This document shows, in pieces, positions 33,227 through 43,845 of a DNA stretch of 64,000 nt. Location: NCBI GenBank assembly GCA_001949185.1, contig BDGG01000002.1, positions 837,481 through 901,480 on the forward strand. The letters are read 5' to 3'. Under the pieces are notes generated by a model. It was not told where the DNA came from. It worked only from the letters and a program-made list of their open reading frames with translations, and ran no database searches. The position numbers and the translations under genes are program-made. The stretch is from Ramazzottius varieornatus. Taxonomy: Eukaryota > Tardigrada > Eutardigrada > Parachela > Ramazzottiidae. Within the stretch, counting starts at the first letter, position 1, and every line of letters begins with the position of its first letter.

Positions 33227-34080
33227 TCACCACTTACAAGTAGAGTAGTCATGTCTCAGCTGCAGGGTCGTCCTAACGCCCTTCGGAGCAGTTCCTGAAC
33301 TCTCTCGCGATGACCCGTGCTGTTTACAGTCACGAACACCTGCAAGAGAATCACCATTGAGCGCATTAGTGCGCGATAAGATTATAGGGGGATGCGAATT
33401 CAGAACGTGTTGTATTGGCGTTACCGGATGGACTGCATAGCCGCAGACGTAAACCGACATCACCCACAATGGTAGCATTGGCTGGGTCTGCGCTACGGAC
33501 AGCGGTAGCGATTTGCTGACAATGGGGAAGGCAAAGTAAAATAAGCTGTAGACAATGGCTGAAAGTAGCAACATTTCGCACAAAGCCAACTTGCGACGCT
33601 GTGAACGGCCAGCGCTTTCGGACGTCCCGTTGCTGGTAGCCTCATTCGCTCCCACACGGGAAGGCTTCAACCTCGCGTACAACAACAGCGTAACGTACAG
33701 TATGCCAGTCATCGTTATGGGAAGGTAGACCTGTAAGGCCGGGTTGATGGTGCGGAAATCGAACTGGCCCGGCTTGTAAGCGGCAGGTGCACAGCCTCCC
33801 CATCTGGAATTAATGTTGAAACCTGCACAGTTGAGAGATGTATTGCGTTTGATACCTGTTCTATCTCAAGGTAGTGCACTAGCGCCTACCTCCATTGACG
33901 GGTAGCTCCATTGGAATTGTACATCTCCACGGCGGTCAGGTGACCGATCAGTACGCCCGACCCTGTTCGGAGCCTTTTGGTAGTGCAGATAGCTGTCAGA
34001 AAAACCAGGTTGATGAGTCCACAAAATATTGTGATGCAGAGCGTCGTCACAAACCAGGTGGTCAAGCTAGACTTTTACTG
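33227..34080 (-). CDS. Reduced GPCR-like membrane protein (rhodopsin-like), partial
   Basis: An exon at about 34080-33893 encodes a TM1-like helix (FVTTLCITIFCGLINLVFLT), a TTKRLRT loop and the start of TM2 (GVLIGHLTAVEM). The next exon (about 33822-33227) resumes at an extracellular-loop-like WGGCAPAA and runs through TM5 (LPITMTGILYVTLLLYARL), a basic loop (RRKLALCEML), TM6 and a short TM7-like stretch, then an unconserved tail. TM3 with its DRY motif and TM4 are not found between them, and NPxxY is absent. It could be a truncated receptor, a pseudogene, or a gene whose middle exons I missed. The start and exon junction are uncertain. Confidence 0.5.
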
Positions 34081-35100
34081 GCTCCAGAAAGACACGTTGT
34101 AACTTAACAGACTCATCGGCGTCGACGTATTCAGCCGTTCGGGGAGATCCATCTTCAGATCGAGGTAGCTTACACGCTAACAATGGAGCCTTCGGGAATA
34201 GCATATGCCGATCACAAAATTTAAATTTTACTGTGAATGCTAAGAGTTTGAGCTGTCCAAGAACATACAGGCTGAACAGCCCCGGACCTATTTCTGGATT
34301 GGGAGAGAATCTCAAAAGGATGGAGCCGTTGTCTATCCTGTACGGCACCACTAAGCTCCTGCGGGTCCAAGGTCCGCGCACCGTCGGTAACAAAAGTGAA
34401 GTAAATCCAATCCTTTGACTGACCCTTGTCTCATTTGAATCGAAGAAACTTCTCGATTTTCATCGCGGTTAGTGGGTACCTGACGGTGGAATCAAAAATT
34501 TCTTCAACTTACCTGAAACAGTCGTTTGTCTGTCCATAGATAGCTGAACTCTTCGCTGTCACAGGAAAACATTGTCCTCTAAATCGGCATATGATGTTTC
34601 CTAAAGGTTGCCTTGCAAGATCTAGAGACCGTCTGGAACTGCTGAAACCAAAGCCTTAATTGCCAGTAAAATAAAGAGTCGAACGCCAGGTCGGCTCTTT
34701 GGTACATTGGTCTCATGATTATCCCGAAGCCGGATGTTCTCTAGGAACGGGAAGGAAAGAAGCAGCGTGACACCAGATGTTGTTCACAGTATGAACGTGA
34801 CAGGTAAAATGGCGCTTCGGCCAATTATTGCTCCAAACTATTAGTGTTTATCAATCCAGTGAACAGCGTGCAGCTGGAAACCGGAAAATATGTAGGGAGG
34901 TCAGAGGGAAGAGACCGGTAGGAGAAGGAAATAGCTCAAGTGACGGCATGAGAACCGGTTGCTCGATCATGATCCACTGCGAACAGCCTTATTCTACTGT
35001 GCTTAGGCGGACAGAGCTACCGGTGTATTCAGCGCTTCATTCGGAGTTGGAAGGGTAGTCTGTTGTGTGGGCTATCGGCAACAGTCCCATTGGGATACCG
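34081..35100. other. No gene recognised
   Basis: About 1 kb upstream of the reduced GPCR; it may hold its missing first exon, but none was identified. Confidence 0.35.
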
Positions 35101-35118
35101 CCACAGAGACACACAGAT

Positions 35119-35800
35119 TTACCCTCGCGCGAATGGACGACTTTGCGAGCTCTTGCTTATGGCGCATGAAACTTTTAACAGAGTTCTCAAAAACTCTAAC
35201 GACATGGCTTCGTCCTCTACCAGATGTTCGGCTATCAGCTTAGTGTCAACGACAAGGAAGGCTTTATCGTCGTTCGTTGTGAACGATCTTGCGATTCGCT
35301 TCAGAACGTCATCTAAAACAGTGACTACGACGTGTTCCAAGGGCTCATTGTAGGGATAGTATGCAAGCTCTTATCTCGCAACGTCGGTGTGGAGCTGATA
35401 CCAGCTCCATAAATCTCCGGGATCCACGATGTCGTGGTACTTTTCTGCTGAGCTCTTCTGGAGTAAAGGGTCAACAGCCGCCGGCGCGCGGCCGATACTA
35501 CTGTAGAGTGTAGATCCAGTCTGAATAACCACCGAGGTGCTGCTTGGCTGACCACACCAGGTATCATAGTACGCCTTTTGTTTCGTACCAAAGTGGGTAC
35601 GAAGTTTGGACTGGTGTTTTTCGGCGTGCCCATTTTTGTGAGTGTCTGATCAAGGAAAGCTTGGAAGTTACGATTGTACCCACTTCCGGTGCGTATTGGA
35701 TACAGTTGTCCCTCGAGATCTGACCGCCGTCTTGACCGCCCTTTGTAATGCTTCCAAGCGCCATTCAACAACACAAACTGTGCACAAACGAATGAAGGGT
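35119..35800 (-). pseudogene. Unidentified coding remnant
   Basis: One minus-strand frame reads plausible protein: a DIVDPGDLWSWYQLHTDVA segment, an in-frame TAA, then VVVTVLDDVLKRIARSF and LVVDTKLIAEHLVEDEAMS before a stop at 35119. Composition looks coding, but I do not recognise the family. It is interrupted, so it may be a transposon- or gene-derived relic. Confidence 0.3.
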
Positions 35801-35812
35801 GTTTAGGCTTGC

Positions 35813-35963
35813 CTGAACTTGTTGTACGGTGAGGAATGCTCCAAAGGTAAAGGCAAAGCCGAAGCCCAGGACGAGGATGTTGAAGACACGCTTGTCGAAA
35901 CACAAGAAGCGACCCGTCACGCCACCCGGATCAACCGGCTCCACCGGTGCAGCCGAGCGGATG
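35813..35963 (-). pseudogene. Duplicated first membrane exon of UNC-93-like gene
   Basis: The exon encodes PVEP(x)GGVTGRFLCFDKR then VFNILVLGFGFAFTFGAF, nearly identical to exon 1 of the intact transporter upstream. It begins after a TAG acceptor rather than with ATG, and ends CAG|GCAAGC, a GC-type donor. No further UNC-93 exons are found downstream, and it lies about 310 bp beyond the end of the intact gene, so it is best read as a partial tandem duplicate. Confidence 0.75.
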
Positions 35964-36273
35964 CTACAGAAGCTGCCGCTCTTTTCTCTCTTTTGTACAC
36001 AACGTCCAGATTATCCACCTCGTTCGGCTTCACCAATACAACAGAAAGGTACGAAAAAAGTAGGAAGAACTGACACACCAAAATTTCGAGCGTGAAACGT
36101 TTTGAAAATCCTAGCGGTTTCTCAATTGAAAAAGAGACGTATAACTTAGCAGTTATCACAGAAAAGATTCGGTATTTTTTTCATCGCTTAGGTAACACCC
36201 AAACTATGCTTCTTCGCTGAGGAGAAATCAAACTAGAATAATTTAGCGAAACAAATCGACCAGGAAGCGAGTA

Positions 36274-39200
36274 TCACAGTTCAGTCACTAGAAGGACGTT
36301 CTTTGGACGGGTCTCCAGCTGTCGAGCAGCGATCTCGTCTCTGGCTATCCGCCATTCAACGACGAAGTAGCCGAAAGCCCCCACTACCGCCATCACAGTC
36401 AGGATAACCAGCTGGTACGGTACGGACAGCACCGTCGAGTAGGCGAAGGCGATCACATTGCCAAACGACTAGAGCATTCAAACACTATCTTCAGGTTTCC
36501 GCCTTCTAGATAAGCGCTGAGAAAATATTTTTTGCAAACAAGACAGGTTCTACATTTGAAAATAAAAAAGGTAAGATTCAAAATAAAAATACTTGCCTGG
36601 TATGCTTGGAAGATGGCAAAAGCTGCTACTGGATTTTGTTGGAACAACAATCCCAACAACGCGAACAGCTACCAAGCCAAACATCAAGCTCAAAATAACT
36701 GTCGGTGAGAATATTTGGGAAGCCGGCAAACCGAATCGTTACTTCAGATCCAGAACGCTGTTTTAAAAGCGCGCACGGTCATCACTTTTGGCTCAAAACG
36801 TGCGCCACTTGAGACAACAATCTTGTATGGTTTGTTCAGCTTGCCGGCCTCCCATTTCGCAGAAGCTTAATACCGGGTTATTCCAGCCTGCGTCACCTGT
36901 ACAAAAAATGTTCTTCATTAGTTGGAACGTCAGAAGCGATGCGTCTCATATCGAGATGATCATGCCAACTAACCGAAGCCCAAAAGAACGGCGCAGATCA
37001 TGGCAACATAGGGACTAGAGATGGGTGAAAAAATCAACCTTTAGTAATTCTCTTTGTACGAGTTACAGACGGATGAGTGTTCAGCAATACTTGGGGCCAA
37101 TGTAGGACGGAGCGCTGGTCATTCCCAAGGAGGAAGTCTCAGGCAAGACCAAGAAGGCGATATAGAAGGCAAGCAGGTCGACAAGGAGAGCCAAGAGGAT
37201 ACCCAGGTCTCGCCCGTTCTTGGCCAAGTATGGACCGAGAAAAGTATACACAACGCCACCTGCATAATACGTTTCAACAAAGATACTAATGACAATCAGG
37301 AGTTGCGATTCGGGAAAGAAAGCACCGACGAGACCGTTACCCAAGCGGCGCACGTCACCATTGCCGATAGCTGCGAGGATGCGCCACTTGGAGAAACAAT
37401 CCTGCTGAGTTTATTCGTCAAAGTGGCGGACGCTTCCGGCGTTATGGGCTGGCAGCGTGCGCCTCCCGGATAAACGATTCGAGCACATACCGAGAACTTG
37501 TCCGACAGCCACGAATACACCGTTGAGGCCGACCAGGGCTTCACGAAGATCGCCGAACTGCTCGGAATAACCGAGTGCGGTGCCGTAGACACTGATGAAG
37601 AGCGTTAACGAAACTCCCATGTGAATGAAGAGTGGAGCTAGGAGAAACATGTCTTTGGACAGTGTCATCTTTAGCTCCTGATCTGCAACATCAGAAACAC
37701 CAAACTTGATATCCAACGTTGTACATCGCATTGACCAACGATACGAGGAAAACATAGCGGAGTTGTCAGGTCGAACCTTTCTGCCTGCCACTCTTCCGAT
37801 TCTTTCAATTTTTACTTGGTTTGATAATAAAAACCTAAATTCCACAGCAATTCAGAATCAGAAGATACAGATGAGCAGGAGGCAAACCGTTCGACCTGAC
37901 GACTTTACCATGCTTCACAACTCCGCTATGTTGTCCTTGTGGGTACAAACTTACAAAGAGCTTTTTTGGCGATTCGCGTCTTGGTAATCTCGCAGGGCGT
38001 CAGGCTGCGAAAATCGAACAAAAACAGAACGTAAACAAAGACAAGAATCGCACTGAGTTCAGTCCGTTTCGCCGTTTCTCTAAGGAATTTTAACAGAGTT
38101 TTAAAACGATGAACAGGTTCGTGCTCGGCACAGGCTTGTCAGCACTTTCCGTAGGGAAATTCGAGTTTTGCGGTTGCCTGGCACACCAGAACAAGAAAGA
38201 ATAATAAAATGTCACCTGTCGGAGGGAATTTGTTGTGTGAAGAAAAGCTCGTGGGACCACGGATGTTGAAGCATGGACAAGGTCAAGAAGCCCAGAACCG
38301 ACGACGGGATGATGACAGCGAAGAGCGCGTAACGCAGCTCGGTCGTGATGTGGCTGATACCCCGAGTCAGGAAAAAGTAGTAGAGATTCAGGATGATCGG
38401 CCTGCCCGACAAACAATAACCACTCAAAATACTTGCTGGACGAAAGCGAGAAGACCGAACCACATACCCGGACTGAAAAATCGCCCAATGGATCCCAGTA
38501 TTTCTAAAAGGGAGGAGGGAAGTATTCTATGAATCACCCATGAATGAATAGCTGTTTACTGTACAAACCGCCCAATAGTTTTCTCCGTGGAGTTTTCGGT
38601 GAGGAAGTGGCCAAAGACCGTCCAGCACAGACCTGAGCCGGTTCCTTGAAGCAAGGCCCCAATGTACAGGGTGATTTCTAGGGGTCGGATGTAGGCAAGG
38701 CTGGCCATCGACAAGAACACTGTAGAAAGGGAAGGTCGAGACCTGAGGTCCAGAATGAAACTGGGCCAGCGGCAACTTATTTGAACGGAATCGTTTCTTC
38801 AAGTGACGCGCCCTTCAACCAGTAGCAACGAAAGCGTGCGCCACTCAGGATATCGAACGTGTTCAGTCCATTTGCCGCCGTCCCGCGTGTGTCTGAGAAT
38901 CATTTACTTGAGCCTCCAACCATGCAGAGTTTCTGTCCAAATAGAGCTGACTGCAAAAGAAGAGCCAGAACTCCACTGCATAATTTTCCGTAAGAATTTC
39001 CCGGGAATTGTCCCGTACTTACCACGGCGGGAGCCAGCACGAAAGAGGTGGTCATTCCAACTGTAACAGAGTATCCATACCTTCGCCTGGTCTTAGAGTG
39101 AGCTTCATGAGTTAATGTCGAGAAATTTATAGCCTACCATAGCTCAATGCGAGGCAGACGTAGCCGGCGGTGGACGTTCCGACGTAATACCCGTCGTCGA

Positions 39201-39757
39201 TACTATTCAGCACTACAGCCTGCAAGCAAACAGTGATGATAATGCTAAGCACAGCGAGAACGCGAGTCTCTTTCCATCCGATGTCGGTATTCATCTGCTG
39301 TGCTTTCACACTTTACGTCAAAGCTTCAAAGCTATCAGAGGGCTCGGAAAACAGACTCTACAGCAATAACTTTCCCAAGTGGCGCAAGCTGTCAGTGTCG
39401 CACGCTACACGCGTGCGCCGCTTGGAGGAAGGTTCTGGTCTAGTTCTGCCAGCTTTGAGTCCCTTGAACCAGCTTCACATAATAAGTTGACATTCAACCA
39501 TACTTCGTCGTTCTTTTGACTCGACCTCTTTTTACCTGCACTTGCTGTGTACAGTGGAACGCTCCGAATGTGAACATGAAACCAAAGCCAAGGACAAGGA
39601 TGTTGAAGAATCGCTTGTCGAAACAGAGGAAGCGTCCCGTAACTCCACTCGGTGTCACCGGCTCGGCTGCCGGATACGTCGAAATCATTTGCAAACTGCC
39701 ACGCGGCAGCTGCTTCGATTCTACCTCGTCCATTGTTTGCTTCATCTCAACCAGCAT
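36274..39757 (-). CDS. UNC-93-like major facilitator protein
   Basis: Thirteen exons join in frame to 534 aa: 39757-39536, 39219-39138, 39060-39023, 38950-38908, 38719-38569, 38431-38216, 38004-37955, 37682-37491, 37370-37091, 37014-36974, 36896-36874, 36668-36597, 36468-36274. The first membrane helix follows RFLCFDKR (NILVLGFGFMFTFGAF). Later helices include LALSYVGMTTSF, ITLYIGALLQGTGSGLCW, the MFLLAPLFIHMGVSLTLF block, AMICAVLLGFGDAGWNN (conserved GFGD in UNC-93 proteins) and a final helix (LVILTVMAVVGAFGYFVVEW) before a basic cytosolic tail. UNC-93 relatives include potassium-channel regulators and TLR-trafficking chaperones; transport activity is unproven. The intron after exon 12 starts CAG|GCAAGT, a GC-AG intron. 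Several small introns are filled with the hairpin repeat. Confidence 0.9.
36765..36812. repeat. GTGCGCCACT-type hairpin module (UNC-93-like intron)
   Basis: Arms AAAAGCGCGCACG and CGTGCGCCACTTGA; followed by the family spacer start GACAACAATCTTGT. Confidence 0.8.
37378..37467. repeat. GTGCGCCACT-type module filling UNC-93-like intron 8
   Basis: Reads GATGCGCCACTTGG, spacer GAAACAATCCTGCTGAG, AAGTGGCGGACGCTTCC, loop, GCGTGCGCCTCCC. It covers 90 of the 120 nt of the intron (37371-37490). Confidence 0.85.
38800..38846. repeat. GTGCGCCACT-type hairpin module (UNC-93-like intron 4)
   Basis: Arms CAAGTGACGCGC and GCGTGCGCCACT with a loop of about 23 nt. Confidence 0.8.
39376..39425. repeat. GTGCGCCACT-type hairpin module (UNC-93-like intron 1)
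   Basis: Arms CAAGTGGCGCAAGC and GCGTGCGCCGCTTGG. Confidence 0.8.
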
Positions 39758-40554
39758 CTACACCCACCGAATGCAGAAAATGGATAAAATTCATAAACCG
39801 GAAACATGGTCTCCTTTGGACAGAAAATCGAACAGCTTCAAAATTCTAGGTCCTTATTGCTCTGTCAAAAGACCTTTTCGAGTGCCGCCTATCCGAGCCA
39901 ATATTCCTTATCAGAGCTCCTTTTATGGTTCCGCCAGACTTGACGAGTCACCGTCAGTCGCCGCGAAGGACGGCTGGCCTTTGTCGATTTAGAGCAAGCA
40001 ACACTAGGGGAAAACGTCTTACCGGCAAAGCAGCCTCTTCGGCTGGGGAAGGTTCCGGCTCCCCTCCCCCTTCACCAGTCCTCCTTCCGGGACTATAAAG
40101 CCACCCCCAAAACAGAACGTTCCGAACTCTTCATAAGCAACCAAAAGATGCATATCATCCAAAGATCCAACTAGGAAATACGTAAATCTTACAGCAATCA
40201 GCTGTAGATTGGCATCTCATACTTCATGGCGGATATTTGATGAGTCATCGCTGCTGGTACCGACACTGGCGCCATCTCAAGTGGACTGCTGTATGGAATG
40301 ACGTCATGGAACTTCATGTTTCGAGCGAACAAAACGAATCATTCTACGGCAGCTCCATGGAACTTTCAGAACCGAACGAACGGCCGTGCTGCTTCACTTT
40401 AGTTTTCGGTGAATATAAAATCAATTGAATCCTTTTCGACTTCTCTTCGCAAAATAGTTTCTGCTGCGCGTTTCATTTGCATTCCACCGCGAGCTGCAAG
40501 GAGGATTGAGTTGGCTTACCTTGGTCTACATCGCCAGGATCTCAACAGACGAGA
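39758..40554. other. Divergent intergenic region
   Basis: Separates the UNC-93-like gene (minus) from ANP32 (plus) and so should contain both promoters. No clear TATA box identified. Confidence 0.4.
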
Positions 40555-43000
40555 ATGGACAACCGACTGGAGCTCGAGCGTCGTGGAAGGGAACCGCACA
40601 AGGTATGTTGAAGTAGAGCCGTAATCTGGTGCTTTTTTGCAGGGCAGATTCTTCGACCCAACGCGAGCACTTTGAACTTCTTCGCTGCAGCCCTCACGAA
40701 GTGTGCTGTCCTTTCAAGAGAAGCGGAGGATCATGAGAGGCTGTGGTGCGAGAGTTCCGTCTGTGGAACAGTCGTCGTCGTATAATGGTGACGGGGCGAA
40801 CGGATAGAATTCCACGATCCATCCAGGGGTCCGTTTCACTTCTGGAAGGATTCAAATCGTACTGAAAGATGCAGCGTTGAAATCTGTCCAGAGCTTTAGC
40901 ACGTTGGGATGACGGTCGGGAACACGAAAAGTTTTACTATTGAATTAGTCCGATATTTACTATGGGAATTGTTCCGTACAGTAGGCGATCGTCATGCGCC
41001 ACAGCTAACAGTGTGCAAATGCTACAGACTGAGAGAGCGGTGTAGGCGAACTTTTACCGCAGGCATACGCCGGTGTTTTGCTGGAGTAGGAGGACAGGCA
41101 GCGAAAACAAATCAATGCAGCTTTGATGATTAGCCTAGAGCTTGATTGGTTGAAAGGAGAGGCTTTCTCGGGTAAGGCCTCGGTGCTGTTGCAGACATTC
41201 GAAGCACAACCTGGATGGATGTCTCGGGTTTCTTCCGCTGGATGACATCTAAGCTTCAAAGAAGCTCACATCTTGTTATTCCGTTTTAGGTGAAAAGAAT
41301 GACACTGGACAACTGCCGGTCACAGACGACGAACGGAATCAGCGAGAACCTGGCCCAGTACAGCAATTTAGAGTCGTTGAGTATGATCAATGCCGGATTG
41401 ACCACACTGAAAGGCTTCCCCAGATTACCCAACCTGAAAAAGGTATGTTCTTACTCTCTTGTTAGTCAGACTTCTTGTGGGTAAATCGTTTTGTTGGATT
41501 CTAGTTGGATATTAGCGATAACAGACTAGCAGGCGGGCTGAATCACGTGACGGAAGTCTGTCCGAAATTGGAAACTCTATTCTTGGGCGGAAACCGCTTC
41601 AGAGACCTGGACTCACTAGAACCCCTGGTACGAAACTTTTTAATTCTTTTATTCCAGCCTGTTTGATGATTTGGCCATCAGAAATAATTTTTTCAGCTAG
41701 AAGACGCTGAAGCTGTGGAAACGTTGATAGTTTTGGCTCCCGTTTATATGAGGTTAATCTAAAAAGTGCGTAATTTTGAGGAGTCGAACTGCCTCTTCCG
41801 CCTTCGCATGTGGACAGCTACACCACTGCGCCGCCCGTAAAATGGTTTCGTTGGCACAGTGGTGCAGCTGCGCGTCTTCTGATGTAGAGGTTGACGGTTC
41901 AGTCCTATGATTTAACCGTTTTTCAATGTGGGTTTCATTTTGGGTTGCAGAAGCAGCTGAAAGATTTAAAGCATCTGGACATGATGAACTGCGACATTGT
42001 AGCGCTGGACGACTACCGGCAGAAGATCTTTGACTTTCTGCCGCAGTTAGTCGATCTCGATAGTTTGGATCGAGAGAACAACGAAGTGCTGGACGACGAT
42101 GGTATGGATGGATCAGAGAACGAAGAGGAGGACGACGAGGACGACGTGGCGGATGGCGACTCGGATGAAGATGTCGAAAATCACAATGGCCAAGAAAACG
42201 ACGAGAATCATTACGCCTACGCCAATGGTGTCGACCAAGAAGAAAGTAACGAAGGCTCCGAAATGGACAATAATGACGGTAAATTCTAAACGGGAATTTT
42301 GATATGGAATATTTGACAAAAGTCGAAACGCACATATATTCCAGATGAGGAAGAGGAGGAAGAAGAATCCGATCAAGGTGAAGAGCACATACCGGTAAGT
42401 GGAATATCTAGCGTTGATGTTGATTGAGTTGCTCTGTAAGCTGAGCGACGCTTTGTCCTTGTAGCCGCCCCTACAGATGCACTATCCGACCATAACACTA
42501 GACGAGGAAGATGATGAAGAGGAAAACGAGGATGAAGACAATGATGAAGGTAATTCTTTACTACTTTCCATTTGGCTTTCAGAAATGAAAGTTTTTTGCA
42601 CTCGTCAGCATTGCTGCCGTTTGTCTGTGATAAAAATGCTACAGCGTTGGAACGGCTCTCGATCGCTTAGAAATCTCAGACGTAATTGACTGACTGAGAT
42701 TTTTTCGCAGGCGAGGAGCACGAAGGCGCGATGGAGGACGAAGAGGATGATGATGATGATGACGACGACGACGACGACGAAGATGAAGAAAATGGTAAGA
42801 TCCAGTTTTGTTCTACATTGACACACTCAGTATCTGTCAGCTTCTGATGCTGTTTTTTGGTTTGTCTAGAAACAGTCGAACAAGCCGTTGTCCAGTCGTC
42901 GGAGGTTGGGTCTCGGGGACTCAAGCGTGCCCATTCTGAAGAGGAAGAAGACGAGCTGCAGGATGACGATGAGGACGACATACAGGAGATAGAAGGATGA
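40555..43000 (+). CDS. ANP32: Acidic leucine-rich nuclear phosphoprotein 32 (ANP32)
   Basis: Eight exons (40555-40602, 41290-41442, 41505-41627, 41951-42278, 42345-42394, 42465-42549, 42711-42794, 42870-43000) give 333 aa. The amino end MDNRLELERRGREP, LDNCRS and the leucine-rich repeats (LESLSMINAGLTTLKGF, LDISDNRLAGGL, LETLFLGGNRFRDLDSLEPL, LKHLDMMNCDIVALDDYR) with the LPQLVDLD cap match the ANP32 LRR domain. A very long Asp/Glu tail spread over five exons and a basic LKRAH nuclear-signal-like motif follow. The family binds histones, inhibits acetyltransferases and PP2A and shuttles mRNA factors. The acidic tail is longer than in vertebrate ANP32A (about 250 aa), with a PPLQMHYPTITL island inside. 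All joins keep phase. Confidence 0.95.
42745..42780 (+). repeat. GAT/GAC triplet microsatellite in ANP32 exon 7
   Basis: A run of GATGAT then GACGAC triplets encodes consecutive aspartates, a likely length-polymorphic coding microsatellite. Confidence 0.8.
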
Positions 43001-43845
43001 CATAAGGGGGACAATCCTGGTGTCGCTTGACATAGTTCTCGTTTTTGCTACAGAAACAGTAGTATTGTTTTTCCTGACTTCGGCACGGCCTTGTGTGCCC
43101 GGAGATGTTTACCATATTACCCTTCTTCCTCTTCTCTCTTGGTGCAGACTGAACCAATGCCTGAATATTCTCCAGTAATTTTTGAGTACGACGAATCAAA
43201 ACGTTGCTGTATATTGTACTTTCCTGTTGTGTCAAGCCTGTCCTGTTTTTTTGGTCGTCTGGTTGCGCTGCGAAATTTACCATCAGATTGTTTTCCGATC
43301 TATTTTCTTCTTCTTACCCGACACGAAGGTGCCTAATTTGCATTCTTCCGCCTTTAACTGGAAATCTATGGTATAAGTTTTGTGGCTGGTGGAAAAGAGA
43401 CCAATAAAACCTAGAACCGAAAACCCCCCGGAATGTCCGCACGGTGCCGGTCACAGAGTATACCTAGGGGATGACATTGCCATTCACGAAGGGTTTCTTC
43501 TCCCACTCCTGCATACTACTCTGCACAGTGTCCGAACGGCGTCTGTATGCAGGTGCTCGACGTTGGCTTACTCCACTGCCGCTGTTCGTCGATCACCATC
43601 ACCTGCTTACCAACTTTTTAAATATTTCGTATTCCTCTACACGAGTTGTCTTTGGAAATAAAATCAGCAGCTAACGACTCACACAAGCAAGAATCATGCA
43701 AAAAGCTGCATAAATGCCACAGAAACAAATACAACACCTACAACAGTATAATTCATTAAAACGCGAAAGGTGAGCATGACAGCGACATCGTACAGAGACA
43801 AGATCACGAAAGCAAAACGTTGAACATGCCTGGTCTTACTCAAAC
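43001..43845. other. Convergent 3' region between ANP32 and pyruvate kinase
   Basis: Contains AATAAA at about 43402 and again at about 43654, candidate poly(A) signals for ANP32. No gene recognised. Confidence 0.5.

Noticed and set aside
41754-42388. Minus-strand frames opposite the ANP32 acidic exons
   Set aside because: Low-complexity shadows of GAN codons.
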